DNA from: Biscogniauxia marginata
Lineage: Eukaryota; Ascomycota; Sordariomycetes; Xylariales; Xylariaceae
Assembly (NCBI GenBank): GCA_022695795.1
Contig: MU404079.1
Span: forward strand, 310,001-374,000
Reading direction: 5' to 3'
Length of the DNA stretch: 64,000 nucleotides
In this document: positions 46,702-57,910 of the stretch, piece after piece
How positions within the stretch are numbered: position 1 is the stretch's first letter
Layout of the letters: every line of letters starts with the position of its first letter
The notes under the pieces: generated by a model
Databases searched by the model: none
What the model saw: the letters and a program-made list of their open reading frames with translations, nothing else
Told to the model about the DNA's origin: nothing
Translations under genes and position numbers: made by a program

Positions 46702-49227
46702 ATGGGGACGGGGAAGAAAGAAAAGTCGCGCATTGCCCGCGAGGGCAAGTCCGGCGACGGCATGCGGAACATCAAAGTGAAGGGCGAGAACTTCTACCGG
46801 TAGGTTTTCGAGGTCCTCAGGTCTCTTGAGGCGCAAGCTAATGTGCGTGCAACGCAGCTCGGCGAAGAAGCTCAAGACCCTGAATATGCGAAAGGACGGC
46901 AAGCCTGTCCGGAATGCCGAGGGAACCATCGTCCAAGCCGCCTCATACCGTGAGTAAAAAGCTGCCGGAGCCTTCGACAGGGCATCGAGACGGAAGAACA
47001 TAAGGAATAACCGTGCAAGCATGTAGAGTCCAGAGAAGTCCCCAAGGCCCGCATCGAGCCCAACCGGCGATGGTTCAACTCGTCGCGCGTCATATCACAG
47101 GACAGCCTGAGCGCGTTCCGCGACGCTATGGCCGAGAAAGCGAACGACCCGTACCAGGTCCTGCTGAAGTCGAACAAGCTGCCCATGAGCCTGATTAAGG
47201 ACGGCTCCGAGAGCAACGTAAACGGCCTCAAGACGCATAAGGCCAAGATGACCATAGAAAGTTCGCCCTTCTCCGACGTCTTCGGCCCCAAGTCCCAGCG
47301 CAAGAGAGTTAAGCTGAGCGTCAGTAACATGGCGGACCTGGCCGACGACACGGAGCAGAGCATGGATGGCTACAAGGCCCGGCTTGAACAGGCCCGGTTG
47401 CTGAGCGGGAACCGGGATGTGGACATAGAGGAGAGCGGTGAATATAAACCTGAGGAGGACGGTGTCATAGCTACGGCCATCGAGCCGATTTTCAGCAAGG
47501 GCCAGAGGTCCGTCAACTTTTTTTCTGTTTTCTTTCTTTCCATATCCATCTATTCTCTCCTTACGCTTGATACTGATTCGTGCTATAGCAAGAGGATATA
47601 CAACGAACTCTATAAAGTGCTTGACGCTTCTGATGTCGTTCTGCATGTTCTAGACGCTAGGGACCCCGAGGGGACACGATGTCGCAGTATCGAGAAATAT
47701 CTCAATGCTGAGGCCCCCCATAAACATTTAGTATTCGTTCTCAACAAAACGTACGATCTTCCTATTCCCCCTATTTTTCATCATTGGTGCTAACTCGGTG
47801 CCGCAGAGATCTCGTACCCACGAGTGTAGCTGTAAGTGCCCATGCTTTGTATTAAAAAAGTTCCCGTCCCCAATGCTCTTGTCAGGATGCTTCCCTGCTT
47901 CTTTGCCTCTGGATGTTATCTGTTACAGCATTGGGAGATCAAATATCCGAACTTGCTGCTCCAATGTCTTCGGACTTGGAGCTGACTAGGTCCCGTTTTG
48001 GGACTCCGTCATTAGTTCTGGCCGTGTTTCATATTGAGTTGAAGTCTATCTCTACCTACCTAGGGTAGCTTGTGGTAAACTTCTTAGTTACGATTCACAC
48101 ATCTTACACCTTCTCTCTCCTTGCCATTATGTCTTTTTTAACCCATTGTTGGGTCTACTATTAGTACTGACAATTCAAAGGCAGCTTGGGTCCGACACCT
48201 ATCGAAAGATCGTCCCACTCTTGCATTCCACTCGAGTATAACGAATCCTTTCGGCAAAGGATCCCTCATTCAACTCTTACGGCAATTTGCGGCCCTACAT
48301 AAAGATCGCAAAGAAATATCAGTTGGCATAATCGGATATCCTAACGTTGGAAAGTCCTCCATCATAAGTATGATCCCTTCTTATCTGCTCCTCTCCTTGA
48401 AACTGGATTGTCTGTCTTACATAGTCTTTAGATACATTGAGGAAAAAGAAAGTCGCCAATGGTGAGTGACGCCGCTTACATCTAACCAGAAATGGATCCT
48501 AATGATTTACTCAGTTGCTCCCATTCCCGGGGAAACAAAAGTGTGGCAGTACGTAACCCTAATGGGTAAGATCCAGCTTATCGACTGTCCTGGTGTGGTT
48601 CCTCCCAACGCTCAGGATCGGCCGGAAGATGTCCTTCTGCGTGGTGTGGTAAGAGTCGAAAAGGTGGAAAATCCTGAGCAGTACATACCACGACTGTTTG
48701 AAAAGGTGAAACAGCATCACCTCGAGAGAACATATGAGTTGAAGGGCTGGACAGATCATCTAAGTTTCCTTGAGATGCTGGCGCGGAAGGGCGGCCGCTT
48801 ACTTAAAGGTGGAGAGCCAGACGTCGATGGAACAGCAAAAATGGTGATCACGGATTTCAATCGCGGCAGAATACCGTGGTTTACTCCGGCTCCTGTAGCC
48901 GAAGCAGGAGAATCTAAGGCCTTCGAGGGCCGTGAAGGTAGACTTGGAGAGATGCCAAGAAAGCGCAAGAGAGACGACAGTGACGCTACTAGTGCTGTGG
49001 AGCAATTAAATACGACCAACCCCGACGAGAAAAATGAAGACAGTCTCAATGACGTCGAAGAGGAGTTTGAAGGCTTCGATAGTGATGATGAAGCTGCTTC
49101 AGGCGAGGACAGCGCAGCCAGCGATGCGGAAGAGGAGGATGGTGATAGTGACGATATGATACCCCTGGAAGAGCTGAGTGACGTGGAAGATGATGGATCA
49201 AGTGATGGCGAGGAAGAAAACGGTTGA
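46702..49227 (+). CDS. nog2: Nucleolar GTP-binding protein 2 (Nog2/Nug2), 595 aa, eight exons
   Basis: Exons are 46702-46799, 46858-46949, 47027-47507, 47589-47750, 47807-47831, 48181-48367, 48432-48461 and 48515-49227 (1788 nt, 595 aa). The N-terminus carries the basic family signature [14 protein letters not shown] and [16 protein letters not shown]. The GTPase is circularly permuted, as expected: NKTD (G4) at about 276-279 comes before GYPNVGKSS (G1) at about 338-346 and DCPG (G3) at about 382-385. The core also has [25 protein letters not shown]. The C-terminus is an acidic DEE/SDD tail. Nog2 is a placeholder GTPase on nuclear pre-60S particles that must leave before Nmd3 binds. Exon 5 is a 25-nt microexon followed by a 349-bp intron, and intron 3 has donor GTCCGT. 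Confidence 0.95.
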
Positions 49228-49922
49228 GTTGATGTCGGTCGCGTGGGAGGGATTGGACGTAGCCAAGCAATTGACGAAACAAAACCAATTCTTTCCATTT
49301 ACTGCAAAGCCTAGCTTGTGATCTCTCATCCCACTGACGCACTGAGTGTTCTAAATGTGCAGTCTCATTTTCTGTTATATTTGCATGTCAGAGCCCTGCA
49401 ATTCCTCAATGTTCTAATGCCTCCTTGATGTAAAATTGCACGTGCATGTCTAGTATTCTCATGTTTCTTGATAGCCATTATTATCCGACAGTTTGAAGTT
49501 GCCGCAAATAACTGTATGGACATTGTTACTTCTCTAAATTCAGAGCACGGCATTATGACTCGCAACTCACTTTCTCCTTTTCCCCTTTCTCTTTCCCCTC
49601 AGAGCCTCCTGCTTTCTCTAACTGGGCAAATCGTCTTTGATAGTATAAGGGTATAGGGAAAGCACTATGACGAAATACTAGGTGCAGGGTTGATAAAATA
49701 CAACACGGGCACTCATGATCCATGTTCATTCACCATACACACCCATCTTCTCCTTGACCTTTTTGATATCTTCATCCGGCCAACGTTTCTTAACGTTTCA
49801 GGCTTGTTGTCTTGGATCCTCCAGTATACGCCCAGCAAGACGGCTATTTAGACTTGTCTTGGAAGTCTATTTGAATAACATAGTCATTCTGCGGTCTTTA
49901 TCACAAAGGTCAACTCATTAAG
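49228..49922. other. Intergenic, no gene seen
   Basis: This is the 3' flank of NOG2 and the promoter/leader of the But2-domain gene. It is pyrimidine-rich at 49568-49620. No gene was recognised. Confidence 0.55.
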
Positions 49923-51074
49923 ATGCTGCTGCTTCGTGCGATGACTTGGTTGGCCCCAGTAGGCATGGCCCATGGCCTCACTGTTCGGGCCAACGCCGGC
50001 TGCGGCTTTCATCTCGCGACCAAAGGGGGATTTGACGGTGCCGTTGGAGAGATTGGCAGTGGCCAGGCACGAGCCGGGAGCGACATGAAACCGTCGATAT
50101 TTACCTGGTTCGGAGACGCGTTTGTAGACCAGCTGAGCCGAGGCTGTTGGTGGACTCGTACGTTAACACAACCTCCATTGATATTTGCACTCCCTTCGTT
50201 TTTACTGTGGTTCACTAACGGGTTACTTCTCATCATAGCCCCATCGTTTGTTCTCCAGTGCGACTTCAGCCAGCAACCGGACCACGGATTTCAAATTGGA
50301 TGTAACGGCGAGATGTCCTTCAACGGCCAGTCTACCTTCTACGAATGTCCAACAGGGGACGGTGATCAGGTTAACATATACCTTGGGCCTAACGGTGGTA
50401 ACTGTTCCGAGATCACCTTACAGGCCGATGACTGCCAGTCTCCGTGCTCTGGGACAGCACCATCACAGGCATCACCAACTGCTCCACCCCCTTCGTCACC
50501 ACCCAATCCATCAGCTCAAGCCCCCGGGACTTCCCAGCCCTCCTCACCGGGTGCATCTCAGACTACTCCTGTCTCTACCCAGCCGACTACAAGCCCAACA
50601 GCATGCACGACCGTCGGGCCCGACGAGATAATCCTCATCGACAAGGGCAACCCCGACAAGGCATACGGCCCGAATAACGCGATGTACATCCAAGTGTCCC
50701 CGAACGCCTCGTCCATCTTCAACTTCCGCTTCGCAGACTCGGACGCGGGCAAGACGTGCGAGCTGTTCTTCGCCATCGGCCCGGGCAGGCCGTACTACCT
50801 GGCGGGCACGGGCGTCGTGGACTTCGCGGCGCTCGACGGCTGGGCCGACGCGAACACGACGTACGGCACGGCGCCCCGCGCCATGCGGGCCCTCGACGCC
50901 GTGGCCCTGGGCCCCGGGATGAGCCGCGGGCTCGGCGCGTTCGCGTGCCCGGGCAGCCGGTCGCGCAACAGCATCCTCGTGGCGGAGGCGCCGTACGCGG
51001 ACACGTGCTTCGAGTGCCTGCAGGGCGGCGTCGGCGACGGCGCAATGATCGGGCTGTACATGTCGAAATGCTGA
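49923..51074 (+). CDS. Secreted But2-domain protein, 356 aa, two exons
   Basis: Exon 1 is 49923-50157 (donor GTACGT) and exon 2 is 50239-51074 (acceptor CATCATAG), giving 356 aa. The 81-bp intron keeps frame and has no stop, so a retained form of 383 aa would insert a hydrophobic stretch (PPLIFALPSFLLWF). Splicing restores RGCWWTPPSFVLQCDF, as expected of the family. Order: signal peptide; N-terminal Cys-containing module (GCGFHLATKGGFDGAVGEIG, QPDHGFQIGCNGEMSFNGQSTFYECP); Ser/Thr/Pro linker at about 160-205; and C-terminal But2-type beta domain (SIFNFRFADSDAGKTCELFF, ALGAFACPGSRSR, final MIGLYMSKC). Such proteins are exported and cell-wall or surface associated in ascomycetes; the name derives from S. 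pombe But2. No GPI signal is seen. The last 450 bases are far more GC-rich than the first half. Confidence 0.85.
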   Translation: MLLLRAMTWLAPVGMAHGLTVRANAGCGFHLATKGGFDGAVGEIGSGQARAGSDMKPSIFTWFGDAFVDQLSRGCWWTRTLTQPPLIFALPSFLLWFTNGLLLIIAPSFVLQCDFSQQPDHGFQIGCNGEMSFNGQSTFYECPTGDGDQVNIYLGPNGGNCSEITLQADDCQSPCSGTAPSQASPTAPPPSSPPNPSAQAPGTSQPSSPGASQTTPVSTQPTTSPTACTTVGPDEIILIDKGNPDKAYGPNNAMYIQVSPNASSIFNFRFADSDAGKTCELFFAIGPGRPYYLAGTGVVDFAALDGWADANTTYGTAPRAMRALDAVALGPGMSRGLGAFACPGSRSRNSILVAEAPYADTCFECLQGGVGDGAMIGLYMSKC

Positions 51075-54000
51075 AAAAAAAGAGGAATAAAGAAAGGAAA
51101 GGGTATGAAGAAAAAGAAAAAGGGGGGGGTGTGTGTGGGGAAAGGAAAGTGAAGGAAAGAAAGAAAAAAAAAATAATGCACACAAATCTCTAAACAACTC
51201 TTTCGTTTGGGCGCCACTGAAGGGAAAATGGAATGGGCCTGGGAAGAAAAGATTTAAACAAGCCGATGGTGGTAATCTTATGGGAAACGTTTTTGGAACC
51301 CTCCTTTTTCTTTTTTCTTTTCTTTTTTTTTTTGGGGACCATAAGGGGGAGAATATTTATGCACTCGCTCTTTTTTTTTTTTTTTTTTTCCTTCTTTGGA
51401 ACGCGCTTTGTCTGTCTCTTTCTTTGGACGAATGTAGATATACACGATGGATTGAAGTGGGATTTATCTATAAAAAAAGGGATTAATTATGTAATGCCGA
51501 CGGAGGGAATGGCCGAAAGGAAGCTCGGTGGTGGTGATGGTGGTGGTGGTGAAGGATCGATTAATTTAAATAGGAACGAGGAAGGGTGGCCGTGCGATAG
51601 TTTTCTAATAATTTATTTTAATTTTCTTTTTTGAGGACGACTACTCCGCCGCCGCGATGGTTTATCACGTATTATCCACACTGATTGATCGCTCGTAGCG
51701 CGTGAAGAAGGGGAAGCGATATGTTGGAGGGGGAACGGCTTCTGTTGTTTTTTATTCTCTGTTTCGGTTCTTCCGTTTCCAGGAAGACGAGGCTGCCGCT
51801 GCGCTTCTGCGGCGTAGGCGTGACGGAACGAGTAGGTAGGTAATTAATGACATGAGAAAGTATTTGGCCGAGTTTACTCCCTTGATATCTTAGGAAGAAC
51901 GAATTGCTGTAATGGTTTAACGATGTGTTGATTTGGTTTGCGGCTTTTTGAATATTACATGGGATATGACATTCGCCATTCCTTTCCCTTTCGCGAACCC
52001 CCCCTCCCCTTTTTTTCCTCCTAAGTTTTCATCTCTTTTATCACTTTGTGAGTGTATGTAGTTTGGGAGACAGGTTTCTAGCTTTGCTCCTTGGCCTGGC
52101 CTTCGTGTACGTAGCTATTATAATTATAAACATGTTATAAAGTGAAATATCTGGTATTGTTTCTCTAGTATTTTTCTCTACGAGAAGTTCGAACAATAAA
52201 TAGCGATAACACTTTAACTTGGTCGTTTTGAAGTAATAGTTGAAATAATTTCCTTCATATCGAAACTAGGAGCTGATGAAGGCCGCGGGTTAGCGAGGTT
52301 TACATAGAGGATACGTTAATTTGCAAAGGGAGGAAAGTAAATAAAAGATGAAGAAGAAAAAGAAGAGAAACCCAAGTTAGGGCCATGTCATATCATCTTT
52401 TATTACTATATAAATTAACCTATTCACTTATGATTTTGAAATTAGCAATAATTTACTGACTTACTTGACAGTCGCACTCTTTGTTTCGTCATGAAGATGT
52501 CGAAGCAGATAACCTAGTTAGATCATTTATCTATAAATCATACTATTTACATGAATTAGTGTATAGCCGAGGTTTCATCAATGGTTAACACGCTTACTAC
52601 ATGGCTGGAAGGATCTGGAGAAAGTCATAAATGCGTTTGTAAAGTGCTCCTTTTGGACAGGATCCACCCTGGTATGTCTATTTCTCTTCTTATTCCTCAT
52701 TTTATAAGGTGTCTTGTTGTCACGGGCATGTGGCACATGCTTTATGATGTGTATAGTACTATGGATAGTGGGCCTGGAGAGGAGCTTTCCTTCTCCAGTG
52801 CAACAACAGGTAATATAAGTACCCTTATACTTGTAGAGGAGATGTAAGTGTTGATTATGAAAGCTCTGTATAACTACTCTAGTTGATCCCGATTATTCTC
52901 ATGTTCCAAGCATGGACCGTTGCGTTAGCCTATGGCAACTCGAGTTGCCCATTTCTTTACCTGACGGGGCGGGAGGGACCAAGTTTGTGCTTTGATTCTG
53001 GCTTAGTCGATGACCAAATGATGAAAAAAAATTGTTTGCCGCGATGCCGCGAACGATCACTAATCTAAGGTGCCCTTACACTGAGTATTATAGTTAGTTT
53101 TGCCCATCATATGATCACAGTTGTCTCAGGTAGCTGATCAGACACAGAGTGGTTAGTGTTGGGCAGCTATTGTACGTTATAATGAGAAGACATTATCAGA
53201 TTCGAACCCAAGTTGACGATTTAGCGTCGCCGCAATCGGCTGCGGAACTCTGCACACCTTCCGGGTTATAGACCGAGAAGAGCCTGTGTTTGACTACATT
53301 GCAGTGTTTGTGAGGATGAGTTAAGAAGGCCTCGAGAATGGCCTGAAGTCGCTGGCGGAAATTTTGGTCTGCGATGATCTGTTACCCTTGTGCCAACATA
53401 GTTGAAGTTTGTGGACTTCGCCGTAACGGGGGCGGGAGGATTCTAAAATTTGGCTTTGGATGTACCTAGTTACAGATGTCACCTCCGATTCGAACTTATC
53501 GAATAAAGAAGGCCGGAATAGATATATCAAAGGCTATCGCGGAGATTTAGGTCATGGTGTTAAATATTTTAGTCCTTAGCCTTCCAATCCGCTCCTCCGG
53601 ATACTGGCCGCAATTGAAGCGGCCTCATCTATCATCACTTCTCATATCCGCGTAATCTACCTAGACCACCGTTGTCTAAAAATAAGAGGCAGCAATTTGC
53701 TATCCTTTAGCTCTCCCAGGGCAAAACACGTTCGTGGTAACGTTGCACGGTTTGAATCTGTGAATCCTTTCTGTGATCTTATTATACTCAGGTGCGCCGG
53801 TTGCCTATTGGGGTTTCATTCGGCCTTATAGGAGACCCACCGAGGAACGTTTGGCAGAGAGGTCGGGAACTCCTTCAACTCCGCAGACGGACGCACGTCG
53901 TCTCATGAAGGATAAGGTTGCATGGAAATCCCAGCCGAGGGGCCCTTGTTCATCTGATCTGTGCTTCCCTGGCCCCCCCCCCCCACGGCGCTTAAGCGTG

Positions 54001-55122
54001 AGCTGCGTTGCATGCATGAGCTTTTTTGACTTACATCTCTGGTCCCGAGCCAGATATCACCAGGACAGAATTGACTGCCACACGTAACTAGCACATATCT
54101 TACCGTTACAACGTGCGCGCCATGCCCCCTTGTCTAAGTGTATTGAGTGCTTGCAGGTTGAGTTGTGCGACGGTCCGCTCTCATTCGCCCAGGGAGTGAC
54201 CCCTAATCCGGAACAGGAAGCTGGGGAATGCAGGGGGGTTATCTAGAATCTATATTATCGGCCAGGACTGGGGATAATACTTGATCATCTCCGAAAAGGT
54301 TAATCAGCAGGCTGTAAGGTTGACTATCAGATGGCCATGTAACAACTGAGGCTACCGTTAGTTCAACGTCGTTTCGCCTACCTACGCACGTAATACCTAG
54401 CCTCTTAGACAGTACTATCGCCGAGCCTCATCGTGTCCCATGGGGGGCTCTGATTACAGTACCAAAGTGCGATCTCAGAGCTCACTATTGCTATTTCGAC
54501 CCTGGCTCTCGTACCCGCAGAAAGACAGAAGCTCATCCATGCCTCGGTTTGCTCAGCTCGCGGGACTGGTGCGAACTTGTAGGACGGGCTTCACTTTTCT
54601 CCTTGCAATCTCCTTACCTCCTTTCAGACTTGGTCAAGCTCTGGTGCCTGTCGATCCTATCATATGCCTATTGTACCCAGTCATGACAAATGCTAATTTC
54701 GACGGCAGGTGAAATATGCTTAAACCACGTGCCAAGCCAACGTGTATCTACTATTGGTGCTGCCAGCACTCCATCTTTGAGACGATGACTTACAAATGAT
54801 ACCTGGAGATTGGAGCTATGGATCGATAAGATACATGTTTCCCTGGCATTCCTTCCGTTGGACCAAAAGTAATGTTTCAGGCAGCTTGCTCGGGTACAAC
54901 CGAACGGCTATCGTGCTCGTAGCACGCGTGCATTGCCATGTCATGGAATGCAGATGGGCAGAGCCGGGTAACGTTGATCCGAGACAACCAGCCTTTTAGG
55001 AGAATACTCTTTTTTTTTAATATAAAGATACACAATCCTGTCGTCTTCGCGAATTCAGATGATGCCATGGACAACTAAACCCTTCTCAACTTAGTGAGCT
55101 AGAGCCTCAGAACACATTGAAA
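51075..55122. other. 4-kb intergenic region with possible eroded coding fragment
   Basis: This stretch contains purine/poly-A (51075-51180) and poly-T (51370-51390) runs, a GGT repeat near 51530-51552 and AT-rich DNA from 52100 to 53600. A poly-C run of 11 lies near 53974-53984. Apart from the doubtful fragment listed at 52581-53068, no gene was recognised. Confidence 0.5.
52581..53068 (+). pseudogene. Possible eroded gene fragment, unidentified
   Basis: The frame from 52581 (MVNTLTTWLEGSGESHKCV) is followed by two candidate introns with good GTATGT...ATAG and GTAATA...TCTAG ends. Beyond them lie coding-like stretches in competing frames, for example SMDRCVSLWQLELPIS and LPDGAGGTKFVL, then stop. 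No single model reads through cleanly and no domain was recognised. It could be a relic or chance. Confidence 0.22.
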
Positions 55123-56767
55123 ATGGTATTTTCGAAGTTTACTCTGGCATCTTCTGCCAGCTTGCTGGCTTTAGCTCCTTCTGTTCTTGCTGGTTTTGAT
55201 GCTGGTTCATCGAGTAATATTGCAGTATATTGGGGTAAGATCAACACCCAAAGCATCTACCTTATGGACTAATACATACTTACATATGTTAATACAGGAC
55301 AGAACTCCCTTGGTCAAGCGTCATCTCAAGGTCGACTAAGTGATTACTGCTCAAGTAAGTTTTCACTAATTTATTGTATATTTCTTGCTTCTCCTACTAA
55401 CTTGAATCAAAATCAGATAGTCAGTTCAATGTAAGAACGATGCATCTGCTAAATGTGGCAGCATACTTACATCTTGGTCCATATTAGATTATCCCTCTGG
55501 CTTTCATGAACGGAATCAAGACGCCCATCACGAATTTCGCCAATGCTGGGGACAACTGCACAGTGTTTGCAGGGACGCAGCTCCTAGACTGCCCCCAGAT
55601 AGAGTAAGGCCCCCAAAATAAGAAGTGTCTCCCGCCCTGGCTAGGTCTTGCTTATAGAAGGGAACAACAGGGAGGACATAAAGACGTGCCAAGACCAGGG
55701 AAAAACAATCCTGGTCTCGATAGGAGGTGCCACGTACACTGAAGGCGGCTTCACAGACGCGTCGTCTGCTACGGATTCCGCCGATGTCGTGTGGGGGCTC
55801 TTCGGTTCAAACACGGACTACGAGAACCGGCCTTTTGGCAGCGCCGTCATCGACGGATTCGACTTCGACTTCGAGTCCGTGACGCAGAACTTTGTGCCCT
55901 TCGCGGAGCGCCTGAGGTCGCTCATGGACGCCGACACGAGCAAGACATACTACCTGTCGGCGGCGCCGCAGTGCCCGTACCCGGACGCGGCGATGAACGA
56001 CATGCTGAACGGGGCGATCCCGTTCGACTTCATCATGATCCAGTTCTACAACAACTACTGCGGGGTGCAGTCGTTCACGCCCGGGAGCACGACGCAGAAC
56101 AACTACAACTTCGGGACGTGGGACACGTGGGCCAAGCAGACGAGCAAGAACCCGGGCGTGAAGGTGCTCATGGGCGTGCCGGCCAACACGGGCGCCGGCG
56201 GCGGCTACCAGGACGCCGCGGCGCTCGCGCCCATCATCCAGTACAACAAGCAGTACTCGAGCTTCGGCGGCGTCATGATGTGGGACATGTCGCAGCTCTA
56301 CGGGAACCCCGGGTTCCTCGAGGCCGTGTACGACTCGCTCACATCGGGGTCTACAACTACCACCACCACCACTACTCCAGGTACGACTAGTACGAGTACT
56401 ACCACTACGAGTACGGCTACAACTTTCACCACCTCGACCACAACCACAACCACACAGACGTCAACAACCGCGACCCCGGGCGCCACGCTTGTACCTCAAT
56501 GGGGACAGTGAGCGATCCTCACCTCACCTGCATATTTACACTTCCCCTTCCCTCACCTCCTCCATATCTCCCATCTTAAACACTTGCCATCATCATCATC
56601 ATCATCATCACCACCACCTCATCACACTTCCGTTAGAAATACATGGAGTTTTGCTGACTTTTGTGCTACCTGATAGGTGCGGCGGCATCGGTTACACGGG
56701 ATCGACGGAATGCCAACCGCCGTACACGTGCGTCAAGAGCGGCGACTGGTGGTCGGACTGCCGATGA
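55123..56767 (+). CDS. GH18 class III-type chitinase with C-terminal CBM1, 408 aa, six exons
   Basis: Exons are 55123-55234, 55298-55354, 55417-55430, 55488-55603, 55671-56507 and 56677-56767 (1227 nt, 408 aa). The exon 5 start at 55671 is preferred because it gives CPQIEEDIKTCQ, the expected family sequence. The signal peptide (SLLALAPSVLAG) is followed by the GH18 barrel: AVYWGQNSLGQASSQGRL, SIGGATYTEGGF, and catalytic DGFDFDFE at about 161-168, with Glu168 the acid/base residue. FDFIMIQFYNNYCG and GGVMMWDMSQL complete the barrel. A Thr/Ser-rich linker (about 335-373) leads to a fungal-type CBM1 ([20 protein letters not shown]) bearing the usual cysteines and aromatics. The secreted enzyme hydrolyses chitin for wall remodelling, autolysis or mycoparasitic nutrition. 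Exon 3 is only 14 nt, and a CAT repeat lies in intron 5. Confidence 0.93.
56588..56610 (+). repeat. CAT trinucleotide repeat in the chitinase intron 5
   Basis: About seven tandem CAT units are followed by CAC units. They lie inside the last intron (56508-56676) of the chitinase gene. Confidence 0.85.
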
Positions 56768-57910
56768 TTAACTCGAGAGCGTTTGCCTTTCTTTTCTACC
56801 CTCGAGGTTATTGCTGCAAAATATAGATCAAGTTCCCCCGCCCGCGCCGGGGACGGGGGGGAGGAGGCATTAGCGTATCGCTACGATGATGGAATGATAC
56901 CCGGCTGTGGAATTTTGGGGGAATGTTGGTTGGGATGGATTATATCATTTGGGTGTTTGGAATCATGGTAGAGGAAGGGAGGAAGGAGGGCCTCTGACTT
57001 CAGAGTCTGTGTTGATCACTCGCTTTCGTTCGCTTCTTGTAAATACTTGTTTTTCTTCTTCTTATCTTCTCTTCTCCGTCGCTATATTATGTTGTTGCCC
57101 TCTGTGGCACGAGTTGTACATATGATCTGGATAGGGCTCTTTTTTTTTTTTTTTGCCTTTCTACTTTATCCTTCTTGTCAATAAGTTACACACCTTTTCG
57201 CGTTCTGAGCAAGTACAACTGAACCAATACCCTTACAAACCAGTGCCACCGAGACTTTGCACAGCGTTTCGCGGGAATCGCTTATTTGACCGGAGAGGTA
57301 GGTGAGATTCGATGTCCTGAAGGAGAGTTCAAGTAATAGTCTGACCCCGTGTAAATGACTCAAAATCCCATCTGACTTTCTTCTCGGGTTCTACTCGGCC
57401 TCACGTACTCGATGAGGTAGGTGTCTGAGACAAGACGCCCAATAGTCCATAATAATCTACGCACGGTGGTAGTGACCGACTGGATTGTAAAGGGGAAAAA
57501 GACGCAAGATCATCCTGATATCATGCATTTTACTGGGCGTCTAAACTCCCTGGGAGCTTCTATCCCTAGTAGTAAAATGGCTGTTGTACGGTACCTGTTA
57601 TAACAAATGCAACCGGAATAACTGGGGTGATAATAGGCCATGAAGCGTACGTGCAGATAGAATCATATTTTCCTCATTCACGAATCTCTCTAGAATTTGC
57701 ATCGCATACTTTTCCTTAGCTACCGTGTCGTGTCCCTTGGGTTGAACCAAGCCAAAACGAAAATATCCACATAAAAATCCTGTCCCTAAGTTATATCCAA
57801 AAGAGAGAAGAAGAAAACAACTCCTCCCCCTCCCCCGCGTCCGCCCACCTCGCGACGTCGGTCTAGGGCAGGTTAAAGCAAGTTCTCGTGCGTCGGGGAC
57901 TCTCTCTCTC
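56768..57910. other. Convergent intergenic between chitinase and the paraoxonase-like gene
   Basis: Two 3' flanks meet here. A run of about 16 T sits at 57139-57154, and a CT repeat lies at 57899-57912, just by the paraoxonase stop. No gene was recognised. Confidence 0.5.

Noticed and set aside
50544..51197. Long minus-strand frames antisense to the But2 domain
   Set aside because: These are shadows of GC-rich coding sequence. The sense strand has the complete But2 pattern.
53180..53230. tRNA-like T-loop (TTCGAA flanked by a possible stem) on the minus strand
   Set aside because: The five-base T-stem does not pair, and no matching acceptor, D or anticodon arms could be drawn.
55658..55670. 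Upstream acceptor for chitinase exon 5 (after CTTATAG)
   Set aside because: It breaks the reading frame. The acceptor 13 bases further on restores the frame and the expected CPQIEEDIKTCQ sequence.
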